Origin: an uncultured Clostridia bacterium
Lineage (GTDB): Bacteria; Bacillota; Clostridia; Oscillospirales; Acutalibacteraceae
Length of the DNA stretch: 5,639 nucleotides
Assembly (NCBI GenBank): GCA_945875045.1
Contig: CAMCIX010000120.1
Location: 1-5,639, forward strand
Reading direction: 5' to 3'
The notes beneath the pieces were generated by a model. The model had not been told where the DNA came from. It saw nothing but the letters and a program-made list of their open reading frames with translations, and ran no database searches. Both the position numbers and the translations under genes were made by a program. How positions within the stretch are numbered: position 1 is the first letter of the stretch; every line of letters starts with the position of its first letter. This document shows positions 5,435 through 5,639 of this stretch, piece by piece.

Positions 5435-5639
5435 TTATACCCCCGATAAATCAAACGGGGGTATATATTTTTTGTCCGAGCTTTCGCGTTCCTGAAAATA
5501 TACATTTTCAAAATCGCTGTCACATATATAACTAAGCACCTTTTCGTACTCCCGCTTAGTTACTCGGCGATTTATTATAGGCATATTTTCCGCCCTGCCG
5601 CAGGGGGTGTACTGGCTCATTATGCTGAAATAGGCGTCA
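5435..5639 (-). CDS. C-terminal fragment of a PflA/PflX-like radical SAM protein (cut by window edge)
   Basis: Reading on the minus strand, the last 67 residues of a protein run from the window edge (first full codon 5636-5638) to TAA at 5435-5437. The sequence starts DAYFSIMSQYTP and carries INRRVTKREYEKVLSY before ending IPPFDLSGV. I recognise this from memory as the C-terminus of radical SAM proteins related to pyruvate formate-lyase activating enzyme (COG1313, PflX-like). Family members read MSQYTP, then a NR-x-TKREYEKV stretch, then close with PPFDL-G-V. The CxxxCxxC cluster that binds the [4Fe-4S]-SAM centre would lie outside the window. The family's substrate is not established. The methionine at 5618-5620 is internal, not the start: the frame is open upstream with family-like sequence. 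The gene is convergent with liv and shares no evident function with it. Confidence 0.75.
   Translation of the reverse strand, partial: DAYFSIMSQYTPCGRAENMPIINRRVTKREYEKVLSYICDSDFENVYFQERESSDKKYIPPFDLSGV
5438..5473 (+). terminator. possible + strand terminator inside the 3' end of the radical SAM gene
   Basis: TACCCCCG (5438-5445) pairs with CGGGGGTA (5456-5463) over 8 bp with a 10-nt loop, followed on the + strand by TATA and T5468-T5473. It could stop transcripts entering antisense to the radical SAM gene. It coincides with the codons for PPFDLSGV, so the symmetry may simply be a by-product of Pro and Gly codons. On the minus strand it is followed by an A-rich sequence, so it would not terminate the gene itself. 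Confidence 0.35.

Noticed and set aside
5311..5523. 70-codon minus-strand frame across the repeats
   Set aside because: Its end is the heptamer array translated as Ile/His/Phe/Ser repeats and it overlaps the better supported radical SAM frame.
1..5639. Novel defence, mobile or biosynthetic system
   Set aside because: All complete genes belong to a standard LIV-type importer. There are no CRISPR repeats, transposase, integrase or toxin-antitoxin genes in the window.

Overview
The window is a metagenome-style contig end from a low-to-mid GC Gram-positive bacterium, most likely a gut Clostridia member (Oscillospiraceae/Ruminococcaceae-like). This is inferred from a Gram-positive lipoprotein signal, strong AGGAGG/GAGGTG ribosome-binding sites, the style of the protein sequences and the AT-rich intergenic repeats; it is not proven by a marker gene. 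The first 32 bases are not genomic. They are the Illumina Nextera read-1 transposase adapter, so real sequence begins at 33.

Layout: 33-250 is a leader region. It holds a short Cys-rich open frame (53-148), a perfect 9-bp hairpin with a T run (147-177), and a candidate promoter with a -10 of TATAAT (219-224) beside an imperfect palindrome (197-214). From 251 to 5112 lies a complete five-gene branched-chain/hydrophobic amino acid ABC importer on the + strand: substrate-binding lipoprotein (livK-like, 251-1444), permeases livH (1591-2472) and livM (2483-3586), and ATPases livG (3579-4421) and livF (4414-5112). An attenuator-like terminator (1462-1492) and an unusual 16-bp hairpin built from two tRNA T-arm-like half-sites (1508-1546) separate livK from livH. 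From livH onward the genes are tightly packed: a 10-nt gap, then two 8-bp overlaps. A strong bidirectional terminator (5143-5178) closes the operon.

The stretch 5179-5434 has no gene but is repeat-rich: a GC-rich core between AT-rich inverted arms, a five-unit heptamer tandem array, and a palindromic element bounded by GTAGGG/CCCTAC. The right end (5435-5639, minus strand) is the C-terminal 67 residues of a PflA/PflX-like radical SAM protein, cut by the window edge and convergent with the liv operon.

How it works together: the lipoprotein captures ligand outside the membrane, LivH/LivM form the channel, and LivG/LivF hydrolyse ATP. The internal terminator fits the common need for more binding protein than membrane complex. 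I found no undescribed multi-gene system. The points worth a second look are the T-arm palindrome, the leader with its Cys-rich frame, the intergenic repeats, and the sequencing artefact.
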